Part shown: positions 1-13,100 of the stretch, piece after piece
How the letters are laid out: every line of letters starts with the position of its first letter
Numbering within the stretch: the stretch's first letter is position 1
Assembly: GCA_023846275.1 (NCBI GenBank)
Contig: JAIUJO010000142.1
Coordinates: 286,501-350,500 of the forward strand
Origin: Vanilla planifolia
Lineage: Eukaryota > Streptophyta > Magnoliopsida > Asparagales > Orchidaceae
DNA: 64,000 bases
Direction of reading: 5' to 3'
Program-made: the position numbers and the translations under genes
Notes under the pieces: generated by a model
The model's database searches: none
The model's input: only the letters and a program-made list of their open reading frames with translations
What the model was told of the DNA's origin: nothing

Positions 1-412
1 AAGTGCCGGTTGACCTTCTAATAACGCCGCTTAAACCCGATCAGCCGGTTAATCTCCACCGCTGATCTCGTCCGTCCGATCCGCTTATCCGCGGCTTATC
101 CAACCGCACGCGCAAACGCACTCGGCGAACCGCCCCCGCCTTCGCTGAACCGTTTCGGTCCGGTTCACGCGCGGTAAAAACCAAATTCCGGTCTAATGGA
201 CCGATTTAAATAGATTTTCGAATTTCCAAAAATCCAATTAAACAGGGAAAATTACTTAAAAATTCCTCGGTGCTCCAAAAATCCCCAGAAAATTTCAGAA
301 ATTCCAACAGCCTCCAATTGAGCTCCTGGCTCATCCTACTGTCGATCTGAAATTATCCAAGCCATAATTTAATTATTGAAGATTAAACATATAATTTTTA
401 CCGGGTATAACA
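1..412 (+). mobile_element. Probable 3' end of an LTR (unclassified plant LTR retrotransposon)
   Basis: This is the only non-repetitive DNA left of the TG tract. Bases 1-180 are GC-rich with many intact CpG dinucleotides. Bases 180-412 are AT-rich with short A/T-rich words (for example AAAATTACTTAAAAATTCC), a texture common in plant Ty3/gypsy LTRs. It ends with CCGGGTATAACA at 401-412, so a terminal CA lies exactly where the TG tract begins. A closing CA, and a CCGGGT..ACA ending of this kind, are familiar from plant gypsy LTRs. I therefore infer that the 3' LTR end of an element abuts the tract, or less likely a 5' LTR whose inside has been replaced. I see no coding frame. The intact CpGs suggest it is much younger than the element at 46.9-51.1 kb. 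The family is not identified; it could also be ordinary intergenic DNA. Confidence 0.4.
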
Positions 413-840
413 GTGCATGTGTGAGCATATGCATGTGTTCACATGTACATGTGCATATGTGTGCATGTGTGTACTTATGTGTTTGTGTGGGTGTGCATAT
501 TTTTAGTTTGTGCATATTTATGCATATGTACATGCGCATGCATGTACATGTGTTAGTGTTTTTCTTTGTGTTTGTGTGTATATGTTTACATGTGCATGTG
601 AATGTTCATTTATGTGTGTGTGCTTGACTCTATGTGTGGGCTTATTTTTTTGGTGTGAGTGTGTGTTTGTGGTATGAGTGCATGTGTGTGTATGCTTGTA
701 TGTCTGCACAGGTGTGTCTATGTGTGCATGTGTGTGTTTATGTTTATATGCATTCGTGTGCATGCATAAGAGAGTGTGTGTGCACGTGTATGTGTGCGTG
801 TGTGTAGGTGTGGTAAATTCTTGCTTACGTGTGTGTATGC

Positions 841-887
841 ATGCATGTGTGTGTGCATGCATGTGTGTGTGCATGCATGTGTGCCTG
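841..887. repeat. Short 16-bp tandem repeat in the TG tract
   Basis: The unit ATGCATGTGTGTGTGC is repeated exactly at 841-856 and 857-872, and a third copy starts at 873 and decays after about 12 bases. It is a clear local example of the slippage-type growth that built the tract, with an ATGCAT palindrome in each unit. Confidence 0.8.
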
Positions 888-1259
888 TATTGGGGGTGTG
901 GGTGTATTTGTGTACATGTATGGGTGCATGCACGTGTGTGTGTACTTGTGTAAGTATGCATGTGTGCATGGCTTCTTGTGTACATGTGTACATGTGTGTG
1001 TGTGTGTGTCTGTGCATGTGTGTGAGTACATTTGTGTACGTGAATGTGCTTGTTTGTACATGTGTTTAGGTGTGGCTAAGTGCATTTGTGCATGTGCATA
1101 TGTGTGTATAGGTGTGTTTACATACAAGTGGATGTTTGTGTGCTTGTGTGTGTATGTGGGTTTGTGCTTGTGAGTTTGCGTATGCAAGCATTTGTGGGGT
1201 TGAGTGTATTTGCATGTGTGTATGCATGTGCATGTGTGCAAGCGTGTGTGCATACATGC

Positions 1260-1273
1260 ATATATATATATAT
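1260..1273. repeat. Short (AT)7 run
   Basis: A pure alternating A/T run of 14 bases inside the TG tract. It is the smallest of three notable AT runs; the others are at 10,150 and 46,244. Confidence 0.85.
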
Positions 1274-4200
1274 GAGTGTTTGTTTGTCTACACTTATGAG
1301 TGTGTGCATTATTATGTGTGTATGCATGTGTGTTTGCCTATGCATGTGTGTGCCTATATGTGTATCTATGTATATATGCAAGCAAGCATGTGTTGTGCAT
1401 TCATGTATATAGGCATGTGTGTGCATGGATATTTGCATATTCATGTATCTATGTGTGTGTGGATGCATGTGCCTATTTTTGTGCATTTGATGTGTGCACA
1501 TGTGTACGAGTGTTTGTGGGTGTGCATGTATGTATTTGTGTATATGTGTGTGTACTTGTGTATGTGGAAGTCTGTGTGCATTCATGTGTAGGCATGATTA
1601 TGCACGTGTGTGTGGGCATGTGTTTTGTTTAAGCATTTTTATGTGTGTGTGCTTCTATGAGCATGTACATCTATGTGTGTATTTTGTGCATGTTTGAGAG
1701 CTTTTGTATGTGTGTGCGTGCATCTCTGTTTATGCATGTGCATGTGCACATGTGCTTGTGCTAGTACATGTGTGTTTGTTTATGTGTGAGTGTTTGTGAA
1801 TGTGTGTGTGTGTGTATGGCTATATGGGTGTGCATAAGTGTGTGTGCATGCATACCCATGCATTGTTCATGTGTGCATGTGTATACATGCGTGTATGTCT
1901 GTGCATTTGTCTTCATGTGCGTGTATGTGCGTATGTCTCTACACATGTGCTTGTTAGTGTGAGTGCAAGCATGTGTGTGCATGTGTGTATTTATGGATTG
2001 GTTTTTGTGTGTACCCATGTGTGTGTGCATGTTTGTGCATGTATATTTGTGTGTCCACATGTGTGTGTGTGAATGGTTATATTCACGAGTGTGAATGTGT
2101 GCACCTGTGGGTGTGTGCGGGTATGTTGTTTGTTTTATGTGTGTCTTTATCTACATGTATGAGTGTGTAGGAGTGCATGTGTAAGCATGTGTTTACCTAA
2201 ATCTATCTATGTGTGTCTATGTGTATGTATGTGAGCATATGCATATACAGACATGTATGTGCTTGTGTGGATGTGTTCATTTGCATGCACGAGTGTGTGT
2301 GCCTATGCATGTTTGTGCATTTCTTCATGCATGTGTGTGCAAGTGCATATGTGTTAGTGTATGTGGGTGTGCATGTTCATTTACATATGTGTGTCTATTT
2401 ATTTGTGTGCATATGTGTGTCTGTTTATTCATGTGCACGTGTGTTTTAATGTGTTTTATCTATTTGTGTGCATGTGTGTACATGTGTGTGTGTGCGCATT
2501 TGTTCACATATGTGTGGTTGAGTGTTTGTGGGTGTTTGTGCATGCGTTGGTGTGTGCACTTGTGTGGGTCTATTAGGCATGCTCTTGTATTTTTTCATGT
2601 CTGTGTGTGCATGTTTGTGTATATGTAGGTGTGTGTGTGCATGTGTGGATGTTTGTGCATGTGAACACGTGTAAGTGTGTGTATGTTTGTGTGTGTTGTA
2701 TGCATATGTGCAAGTGTGTATGGTTGTGTGTTGGTATATATGACCATGCATGTGTATGCATGTGTGTGTGTGTGCACATGTGTAATCCTATGCTTGTGGA
2801 TGTGTTTGCCTATGTTTTCATGTGCATTCAGGTTTCTTTATGTGTGTGTGGATGTCCTTGTGCTTGTGTGGATGTTTGTATGTGTGTGTCTGTATGTATG
2901 TGCATGTATGCATGTGAGTGTTTGGGTGTGTGTGCACATGTGTGTAGGGTTTTTTGTGTATGCAAATGTGCATGCGTGTGTCTGTGCTCATGCATTTGTG
3001 TATTTGGGTCTTTGCGAGAACCTAGATGTGTGTATTTATGGGCATGCATGTACATGTATATTTAATGAGCATGCATGTGTGTGTGTGTGTGTTCGTGTGA
3101 GTAGTTGTGTGTGGGTGTTTATGTGTGCATGTGCATTTATGTGTGTGTTCACACCAGTAGTTGTGTGTGTGTACATATGCAAGCATATGATTGTGTATGT
3201 ATGCTCTTATTTGTGTGTGTTTGTATGTGTGTGTGCTTGTATGTGCATGTGTTTTTGTGCACTAGCATTGATGTGTATGCTTGTACGTGTATGTGTTTAC
3301 ATATGTGTGTACATATAGGTGTGCATCTTCATTTGTTTGTGTGGGTGTGTGCATGCATGCATGTGTGTCTATGTGCACATGTATGCTTGTGATTGTCTAT
3401 ATTTGTGTGCATGTGAGTGCATGTGTGTGTGTTTCTATATACAAGTGTATATGCATTTGCATGTTGGCATGTGTGTGAGTCTGTGTGTATGTGCATGTGG
3501 GAGTGTTTGTGTGTGTGAGTGCTTGTGTGTATATGATTACATACATGTGCACTTACGTCCATGCATTTGTATGTGTTTGTGCATGTGTTCATTAATGTTT
3601 GTGTAGGTGAGTGTGTTATCATGTGGGTGTGTATATGTGTGCATGCATGAGTATGAATATGAGTGTGCATGAGAGATTGTTTGTGTGAGTGTTCATGTGG
3701 GCATGTAAGGTTTGTGTGTGTTTTTGCATGTATATAAGCATGTGTTTGTGCAACGTGTGCATGTGTATGGGCATGGATATGTGTGTGCAAGTGCATGAGC
3801 ATACATGTACGTACGTGCATGTGTCTACTTTTGTGTGTTCATATGTGTACGTGTGTGCTTATGTGTGCATGTGTGTGTTACTATGTGTGTGTGTATCCAC
3901 ATGCATATGTGCATGTGTGCACATGGGTGAGGATGCCTATATGTGTGGCTGTGCTTTTGCATGTGTCTATGTGAGTGTGCGTGTCTACATGCATCTCTTA
4001 CGTGCTTGCATGCATTTGTGTACATGTGTGTGTGGGTTTAATTTTTTGTGCACATACGTGTGTGCATGTATGTGCCCATGTTCGTGGGAGTATATGCATC
4101 AGTGTTTGAATATGTGTATGTATACATTTATGCATCTGTGTATGCATGTTTAGTTGTGCACATGTGCACATCTATGTGTGGAAGAGTACATGGATGTAAG

Positions 4201-7010
4201 TGTTTGTGCGTGTTGGTTCATGTGTTCTTGTGTGTGTGCATGCATGCAAGTTTGCATGCGTGTGTGAGCATGTGGGCTTGTATATGCAGACACATGTGTG
4301 TATGGTTTATGTGTGCATGCATGTGTATGTGTGTATGCATGTGTGCATGCATGTGTATGTGTATGTAAGCATTTGCAAATTTGAGTGCATGAGTGTTTGT
4401 GAGCATGTGCATGCACAAATGTGAGTGTGTGAGTGTGCGTGTGCATGACCATATATATTTGTTTGTGTGTGTATGTTTTTATGAGTCTGAATTTGTGCAT
4501 GCATGCAAGCATGTCTTCATGTGTGAATGCATACATGAGTGTGTGTGTGTGTCTGTCTGTCTGTGTAAGCTTATGCACATGTGCTTGTGAGTGTTTACAT
4601 GCATGTGTGTACCCACGTTTGTGCATGTGTGTGTTTGTGTGTGCACGTGCTCATGTGTGTGCAGGTGCATGCGTGTATAGATATGTGTGTGTGCGTGTGC
4701 ATGTGTACATCTAAGAGTATGTGAGCTTGTGTGCTTGTGTGTATGTTTGTGCATGTGTATGTGTATCTATGAGAGTGAGTGTGCATGTATATGTGTGAAT
4801 ATGTGTGTCTAAGTAGGTGGGCATGTCTGTCTGTGTGTGCATGAGTGCATTTGTGCATGTCTATGCTTGTTATTGTGCATGTGTGCATCCAAGGGTGTGC
4901 CCTTATGCATATGTATGGATGTTGGTTTTCGTGTGTGTGTGGTTATGGATCTGAGTGCGTGCATTTATGCGTACGTGAGCATAACCATGTGTGTATGTGC
5001 CTTTGTGTGATTGAGTGAGTGCATGTGTGTGTTTGAATGTATGAGTTTGCATGTGTGTATGTGTATATGTATGTACTAATAAGTCTGCATGTGTGTGTGT
5101 GGGTGTGTATGGGTATATGTGCATGCATGCATATGTGTTTGAGCGTGCATATGTGCATGCTTGTATGTGTTGTGTACACATTTATGTGTGTGTAGAGGTT
5201 TGTTTAGGTGTTTTTGTGAGTGAATGCATGAGCATGTGCACATTTGTGTGTGTGCATACATTGGTGTTTACATTTGTGTGTATGCATGTGCATGTCTACA
5301 TGTGTTGGTATGTGTTCTTATATGTGTGCATATGAGTGTATAAGTGTGTCCAAGTGAGTGCATGGTCTTTGAGCATATCTATGCATATGCATGCTTATGG
5401 GTGTATACCTATGTATGTGCCTATGCATCTATGAGTGTGTCTATGAAAGTGTGCGTGTGTGTTTGCTTCTGCATTTGTGTATATTTTTGGGTGTGTGCAT
5501 GTGTGTGTATAGGTGTGGTTATGATATTGCATGTGTTTGTGTGTGCATGTGTGAGTGTGCATGCATTTTTGCATGTCTATCTGCATGTGTTTATTTATGT
5601 CTAGGTGTGTGCAGGTGTATGTGCATGTATTTGTGCATGTGTATGTGTTTGTGAACATGTTTATGTGTGCATTTATGGTTGTGTGCATCGATGTGTGTAT
5701 GCATGCGTATGAGCATGCATGTGTAGGATTTTGTGCCTACGAATCTATGTGTACATGTGCATGTGTGTTTGTGTTTGTGTGCATGTGTTTGTGTGGGTGT
5801 GCATGGTGTGTGTGCGTGCATATGGTTGTAGGTGTGTGTGCATGCTTATGTATATGTATTTGTGTGTGTGGGTGTGTGTGTAGGTGTGTATGCATGTATG
5901 TGTGTGCATGCATGCGTGTGTATGCCAATATATTTGAATGTCTATGAACTTATGTGTGTGCATGTCTAAGCCTGTGCATATGCATGTATGTGCATTTGCT
6001 TTTATATGTGTGTGTGTGTGTGTATTTGTGCACTTGTGAGTTTGTTCGTGCTTATTTGTTGAGTGTGCATGTGTGTCCTTGTTTGTATATGTGTGCTTAT
6101 GTGTGTGTGTGTACCTTTATGAACTTGCATTCTTATGTGTGTCTATATGTGGGTGTGTGCATGTTTGAATGTCATATAAGGTTGAAGCATAGAAGTGTGT
6201 GTTATGGGTGTGTGAGTGGGTGTGTGCTTATGTGTGTATTTGTGTGCATGCACTCGTGTGTGCTTGTACGTGTGTTCTTGTTTTCATGTGTGTGCATGTA
6301 TATGTGTATTTGTGTGTGTGTGTGTGTGCTTACAAACGAGTGTAGGCATGTGTGCATATTCTCTGTGTTTGTACAAGTGTTTGCATGTATGTATGAATGC
6401 ATGTATGCATTTATATTTGTGTATGAGCCTATATGTATGTATGTGCACATGTATGTATTTATGTGCATATGTGTGTGTGTGTATGAGTGCATGTATGTGT
6501 GCATCTATTTGAACTTGTGTCTATGTGCATGTGTGTACTTTTATAAGCATGTACATGTACGGGCATGTGAGCACATGTGTGTATGTGTAAATGTGTTTGT
6601 GTGAGCACTTGTGTGCATGTGTGTGCCTATTAGTGTGCATGTGTGTGTGTGTGTGTTTGCGTGCAAGTGTGTGCTTGCATTTGCATCAGTGTGTTTGTGT
6701 GCATGTGTGGTCGTGTGTGTGCATGCATATATGTGCACATCTTTGTGTGTGCTCATGCATTTTGTGCGAGTCTATCCATCTACATGTGTGTGTGTGTGTG
6801 TTTATATGCATGTGCATGTGCTTGTGTGTGTGCATGGACACATATAAGTGCCAATGCATATGTGTGTGGTTTTGTGTGTGCATGTTGGGTGTGTGTGCAT
6901 GGGTTCATTAATATATGCCTATTTGTATGCATTCCTGTGTGAGTGATGGTTGTGAGTGTGTGCACATGTTTTTTGTGTATGTGCATGTGTAAGTAAGCAC
7001 ATGTGTGAGT

Positions 7011-8876
7011 GCGTGTGTGTGTGTGCAGTGTCTATGCCTATGTGTTTGCTAGTATGAGCGTGTGTGTGCCAATTCGTGTGGGTGCATATTTGTGTGTGCT
7101 TTGCATCCATGCATGTGCATGTTTGTGGGTACGTATGTGTGTGCACCTGTACGTGAGTGTGTGGGTGTGTGGGCATGTGTGTGTGTGGGAATGTGTATTT
7201 ATTTTTGTGTGCATTTATACATGTGTGCTTCTATGTGTATTTGCATTTGTGTGCTTATCCATGTTTGTGTGTTTTCTTATGTGTCTATGTGCAATTGTTG
7301 GTGTGTGTTTGTGCATGCATATATACATGACTATGTGAGTGTGTTGTCCTGCATGTGCGTATGTGTTTGTGTGTGTGCCTATGTATGGTCTTAAGTGAAT
7401 GTGCATGCACATATATGCATGTCTGTGTTATGTGTGTGTGTGTGTATATGCATGCATATAAGTGCCATTATATATGTGTAAGCATGCATGCACATGAACA
7501 TGTGAGGGCACATGACCATGTGTGCTTGTATATGCATGTTCATGTGTATAGGAGTGTGTGGTTGTTAGTGTGAGCTTGTATGTGTGTGTATGTACGTGGA
7601 CACATCTGTGTGCATGGGTGCATGTTTGTGCATTCATGTGTGTGTGTTATTGTGCATGTGAATATGTGTGATTATGCATATGTGGTGCATTTGTATGTGT
7701 GTGCATGCATTTGTGTGTGTGTACATTTGTGTGTGCTTTTTGCACACATGTATGTGTGTGTAATTGTGTGTGTGTGTGTGTGAGCAAGAACAAGCACATG
7801 TGTGTGTGAGTGTGTCCAGGTCTATTTTTGGCTATGCACATATGTGTAGTTTTGTGTGCTTGAGTTTGCATGTATGTTATTATGTGTGTGAGTGTGCATA
7901 CATGTGTGCATGTGTATGCATGTTTGTGTTTGTATGTGCTTGTGCATATGTGTTCATGTGTGTTCACTTGTGCATGTACATTGCTTAATTTGTGTGGTTG
8001 CACATTTTTGTGTGCATGTATGTGTGTGCTTGTTTATGTGCATAAGTATGATTGGGTATGGGTGTGTTTGAGTGTATGTGCATGTGTGTCTGTGCATATG
8101 CATGTGAGTACATATGTGTGTGTGTGCATATGTGCACACATATGTGTGTGCATCTATAGGTGCATGTATGTGTGCATGTGTGTGTGAGTGTGGGTTCCTA
8201 TGTGTGTATGTGCATGTTTGTTTATGGGGGATCATATGTGTGTGTGTGTGCATTTGCATGTGTGGTTGGTGTGTGTATGTATGAATTTCTATGTGTGTAA
8301 GTGGATAGGAACGTGTGGATTTGTGTGTGTGAGTGCATGTGTGTATTTTGCTTGTATTTGCTTGGGTGCATGCACATGTGCCTATGTAGATGCAATCATG
8401 TCTATATGAGTTTTTATGTGTTTGTGAGAATGTGTTCATGTTCCTGTATATTGTGTGTATGCATATGTTCACATGTGAGTTGTTGTGTGTGTGTCTCCTT
8501 GTGCAAGTGTGTGTTCATGTGTGTTTATGTGCACACATGTGTGTGTATGTATAAAAGTGTGTGCATGTATGTGGGACTGTGGGTGTGTTTGTGTGTGTGC
8601 AAGTGCTTATGGGTGTACATGTTCTTGTGTGTATGACTATGTGTGTATGCATGTGTGTATGTGTGAGCATGTACGTATGAGTGCGTGTTCTTGCGTATGC
8701 GTGTGTGAGTTCATTTACATCCATATGTATGCAATGATGTGTATGGGCATGTGTGTATATGTATGGGAGCAAGTGTATGTGCAACTATGAGCATTCATGC
8801 ATTTACTCATGTGTGTGTGTGCCTACGTGCATGTGTATGTGTATCTATGTGTGTGTTGGAGCAGAGGGATTTGATT
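7011..8876. repeat. kb-scale tandem duplication, copy A (about 1.87 kb)
   Basis: This block matches 8,877-10,095 in the same order. Anchor pairs are: GCAGTG followed by TTTGCTAGTA(T/C)GAG at 7,025-7,060 and 8,891-8,925; a cytosine-containing stretch near 7,261 and 9,121 (GTGTCTATGT then AATTGTT); GGTTCCTATGTGTGTATG near 8,190 and 9,430; TGTCTCC near 8,490 and 9,710; and GGGAGCAAGTGTATGTGCAA near 8,764 and 9,985. Such long mixed-sequence agreement is not expected from random TG drift. The copy ends where copy B begins, so the arrangement is head to tail. Divergence is substantial, so the event is old. Confidence 0.8.
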
Positions 8877-10095
8877 GTTCGTGTGTGTGTGCAGTGTGTC
8901 TCCCTACATGTTTGCTAGTACGAGTGTGTGTATGCCAGCTCATGTGTGTGGATGTTTGTGTGTGATTTGCATCTGCGCTTGTGCATGTGTGTGGGTATGT
9001 ATGTGTGCACATGTGCATAAGTGTGTGGTTGCATGGGGATGTGTGTGGGGGGTTGCATGTGTGTATGTGTGTGTGCATGTATACATGTGTGCTTATGTGG
9101 GTATTTGTATGCTTGTGTTTTCCATGTTTGTGTGCTTTCCTCTGTGTCTATGTCTAATTGTTCGTGTATGTGGGTGCCTACATGAGTGTGTTGTAGTGCA
9201 TGCATATGTGTGCCTATGTGTGGTATTATGTGTATGTGCATGCACACACGTACATGTCTATGTTATGTGTGTGTGTGTATGAATGTATCTGTGTGCCATT
9301 GTGTGTGTATGCATGCATGCACATAAACCTATGAGGCACATGAGCGTGTGTGCTGGTATATGCTTATTCATGTGTGTGGGAGTATGTGGATGTTTGTGTG
9401 TTTGTTCGTGTGCATGTGTGTACGAGTGTAGGTTCCTATGTGTGTATGTGCATGTTTGTTTGTGGGGGAGTACATGTGTGGTTGATGTGCATGTGTGTAT
9501 GCATGTCTATGTGTGTGAGTAAATGGGTGTGCATGTGGATTTGTGTGTATGTGCATGCATGTGTGTGTACGTTGCTTGTATTTTCTTGAATGCATGCATG
9601 TGCACCTATGTATTCGTGTGTATGCAAGCTTTGCATGTGTGTGAGCACGTGTTCATGTTTCTATATATTTGTGTGTTTGCATGTGTGCACATGTGAGTTA
9701 TTGTGTGTGTCTCCATGTGCAAGTGTGTGTTCGTGTGCATGTTTGTGTTTATGTGTGCACATGTGTGTATATGTATGCAAGTGTGTGCTTGTATGTTGGT
9801 CTGTGGGTGTGAGTGTGCATGCATGTGCTTGTGAGTGTATGTGTCCATGTGTGTATAATTGTATTTGTTTGCATGTGTGTATGTGTTGGCATGTACATGT
9901 GAATGCATGTTCTTGTGTATGTGTGTGAGTTTATTTACCTCCGTACACATGCATTGATGTGTATAGGCATGTGTGTACAGGTATGGGAGCAAGTGTATGT
10001 GCAACAATGCATATGCATGCATGTACTCGTGTGTGTGTGTGTGTGTGCCAACGTGCATGTGCATGTACACATATTTTTGTATGTGTATCTATGTT
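8877..10095. repeat. kb-scale tandem duplication, copy B (about 1.22 kb)
   Basis: This is the second copy of the block at 7,011-8,876. The offset between anchors is about 1,866 bases at the start and about 1,243 at the end. Roughly 0.6 kb present in copy A (about 7,560-8,190) is therefore absent from copy B around 9,395-9,430, or was gained in copy A. The copy ends near 10,095, just before a short unique stretch and the (AT)17 run. Confidence 0.78.
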
Positions 10096-10148
10096 TATGG
10101 AGGGTTTAATTACTTGTGTGTGTGTGTATGCATGTGTGCATGCATGAG

Positions 10149-10149
<1 letters not shown>

Positions 10150-10183
<34 letters not shown>
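10150..10183. repeat. (AT)17 run
   Basis: About 34 bases of uninterrupted alternating A/T, followed by AATATATG and a return to TG repeat. It lies about 55 bases beyond the end of duplication copy B. Runs of this length can extrude as cruciforms and are prone to breakage and slippage; the link to the nearby duplication end is inference. Confidence 0.9.
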
Positions 10184-10189
<6 letters not shown>

Positions 10190-13100
10190 GTGTGTGTGTG
10201 TGTGCATGCACATGCATGTGTGAGGGTATGCATGTATGTATGCATTTTGCATGTGTGTGTCCATGGTTGTGTAAGTATGTATGGGTGCGAGTGCATGTTT
10301 TTGTGTGCGTAAGTAGATGTGTGTTCTTATGTATGAGTATGTATATGTACGTGTGCACGTGCTTCTATGTTTATGTTTTTGTGAATGATTGTGTGCATCT
10401 ACATGTGCATGTGTGCTTGCATATGCTTGTGTAGGCATGTGTGTGCTTATGCATATGTGTGTATGCATGTATGTGTATGTGCCTATGCAAGCACATTCGA
10501 ATGTTCTTTTGTGTGTGTGAATGCATTTGTGCATGTGTATATGTGTGCATGTGGTCATGTGTGTGTCATTGCATGAGCATGCATTTGTGTGAGTGTGCAC
10601 ATGTGTGTGTGTGTGTTTGCATGTGTTTGTGTGTGTGCATATATGCATGTTTGTATGTGTTTTTGTGTGTGTGAGTGTATGCATTTATGTTTGTGTACGT
10701 GTGTAGGTGTGTGCATGGGCATCTATGTGTGGGGTAAGTGTGGGTGTATGTGTATGTGTATATGTTCACATTTGTGTTCTTGTTTGCACGTGTGGGGGTC
10801 CATGCATGTTTGTGTGTTATGCATGTGTGTTAGCAAGCATATGCTTGTGTGCATGTGTGATTACATGTGCATAAGTGTGCATGTGTGTGTGTTTGTGCAT
10901 GTGTACATGTTTGCATGTTTATCTAAATGTCTGCACATGTGTTTGTGTGTGTGAGTACATGCATGTTAAGTGTATGCATGTTTGTGCATATGTTGTGTGG
11001 ACATGTTTGTGTATGTGTGCATGTATACATGTGTCGGTGTGGGCATGCATGTGTGTGTGCATGATTGTGTGAATGTGTATGATGCATTTGTGCATGTGTG
11101 CAAGTGTGTGTCTGAGTGTACATGTGTGTGTTCCTGAGAGATCACATCTATGTGTGGGTGCAAATTTGTGTGTGTGTGTGCCTGTATATAAGTGTGTATG
11201 CATAAATGTTTATACATGTGTGTCTATGTGTGTGTATGTGCTTTTGTTTATGTTCATATCTATATGAGTATTCACATGTCCGTGGATGTGCTTGTGCTAT
11301 TGTGTGTATGCGTATATGTATGTTTGTGTGCTAGTGTGTAGCATTATATTTGTGGATGTGAGTTCATTTGTGTTTGTATGTGTACTTGTGAGGGATAGTA
11401 CATGTGTGCATGTATGAATGCATTTGTATATGTGTGTTCATGTGCGTGTGTGTATACTAATGCATGTGTTTGTGTGTGTATAGAGGTGTGTATGTTTTTG
11501 TGAGCAAGTGTGCATGTGCATGCATGCATGTGTGGGTGTGTGCATGTTTCTATGTGTGCATTGTTGTCTATTTTATTCACATGCATGTGTATGTGTGTAC
11601 AAGTGGATGTACAGGTTTGGATCAGCTTTGTAAGCATGTGTGTGCATGTATATAGGTGTGGGTATTTGTTTGTTTGTGTGTGTATGAATGAGTCTTTGCA
11701 TGCATGCAAGTGTGTATGTGTTTGTATGTGTTTACTTATGTGTGTGTTTCAAAGTGTGTGTGTGCTTATGCATGTGCATACTTGAGTGTGTATGTGTGTG
11801 TTGGTACAGTTATGTGAGTGTTTGTGCAAGTGTTTGCATTTGTGCGTGTGAGTAGGTATATGTGTGTGTGTTGTGCAAGTGTTCGTGCACATGTGTGTAT
11901 GTGGGAGACCATATATATGCTTCCTTGTGTGCCTTTGTATGTGCATGTATGTTTATATGTGCTTGTTTACATGTCCATACATGTACATGCACACACATGT
12001 TTGCGTTATGTATGTGTTTGTGTGTGCATGTGTTTGTGATTTTGCACATGTTGTGTGCGTATGAAATTGCATAAGTGAGTGTGTGTGGTTCCAAGCACAT
12101 TTATGTGTGTGTGCCTCCATATATATGTGTGCATGTGTTTCATTATGCATGTGTGTGTGCGAGTATGTGTGCACGTGGATGTGTACTTATGTTTACATGT
12201 GTTTGGGCTAGTATAGATGTATGTGTGTGTATATTTGTATGTATGTATGCATTTGTTTGTAGGTGTGCATGTGTATATGCTAGTGCATGTGCGTTTATGT
12301 TTATGCATGCATGTGTGTTCATGTATACTATTTTATGCATCTATGTTTATGAGCACATGTGCTTGTACATGTGTGTGTGTGCATGAGTTTGTGTATATAT
12401 GAGAGTATGTGTGTGTATGCATTTGTGTGCATATTCATGTGTCTGTAAGTGGGCATACATTCTTATGTGAATCTATATATGTGTATATGCATGTGTGTGT
12501 GTGCATGCATATGTGCATGTACATGTTTGTCTGTGCTTACAAATGTGTGTGTGGGTTTATGTAGTTATGTTTTTGTGCATGTATGTATTTGTGCATGTAT
12601 AATTATATTCATTTGTATGCATGCATGTGTGCATATGTGCTTGTGTGTGTCCATGTGGGTGGTTGTGCATGCTTGTGTGAGGGTGTGCATGTGTATAAGT
12701 GCATGTGTGTGCGTGCATGAGTGTGTGTATATGTGTGCGTTCGTGCAACTTTGTGTTTGTGCACACATGCATGCGTGTGTGCACATGTTTGTGTGCATGC
12801 ACATGCATGTATATATGTGTGCATATGTATATTTTTGTGTTTGCAAGTGTGTGAAAGCAAGTGCATGTTTGTGTATTCATGCATTTGTGTGTGTACAGGT
12901 ATGTGGATGCATGTATGTGAGGGTTTATGTGAGTGTATAAGGGGGCGAGTCTGTGTTTGTATGTGTATTTGGGCACATGTCTATGTGTGGGTGCATTGTA
13001 TGTGTTTGTGTGTGCATGCTTATGTGCATTTGCATGTGTGTAATTGTGCATGTGTGACTACTTCTATATGTCCATGTGTATCTACTTGTGTGTGTGTGTT

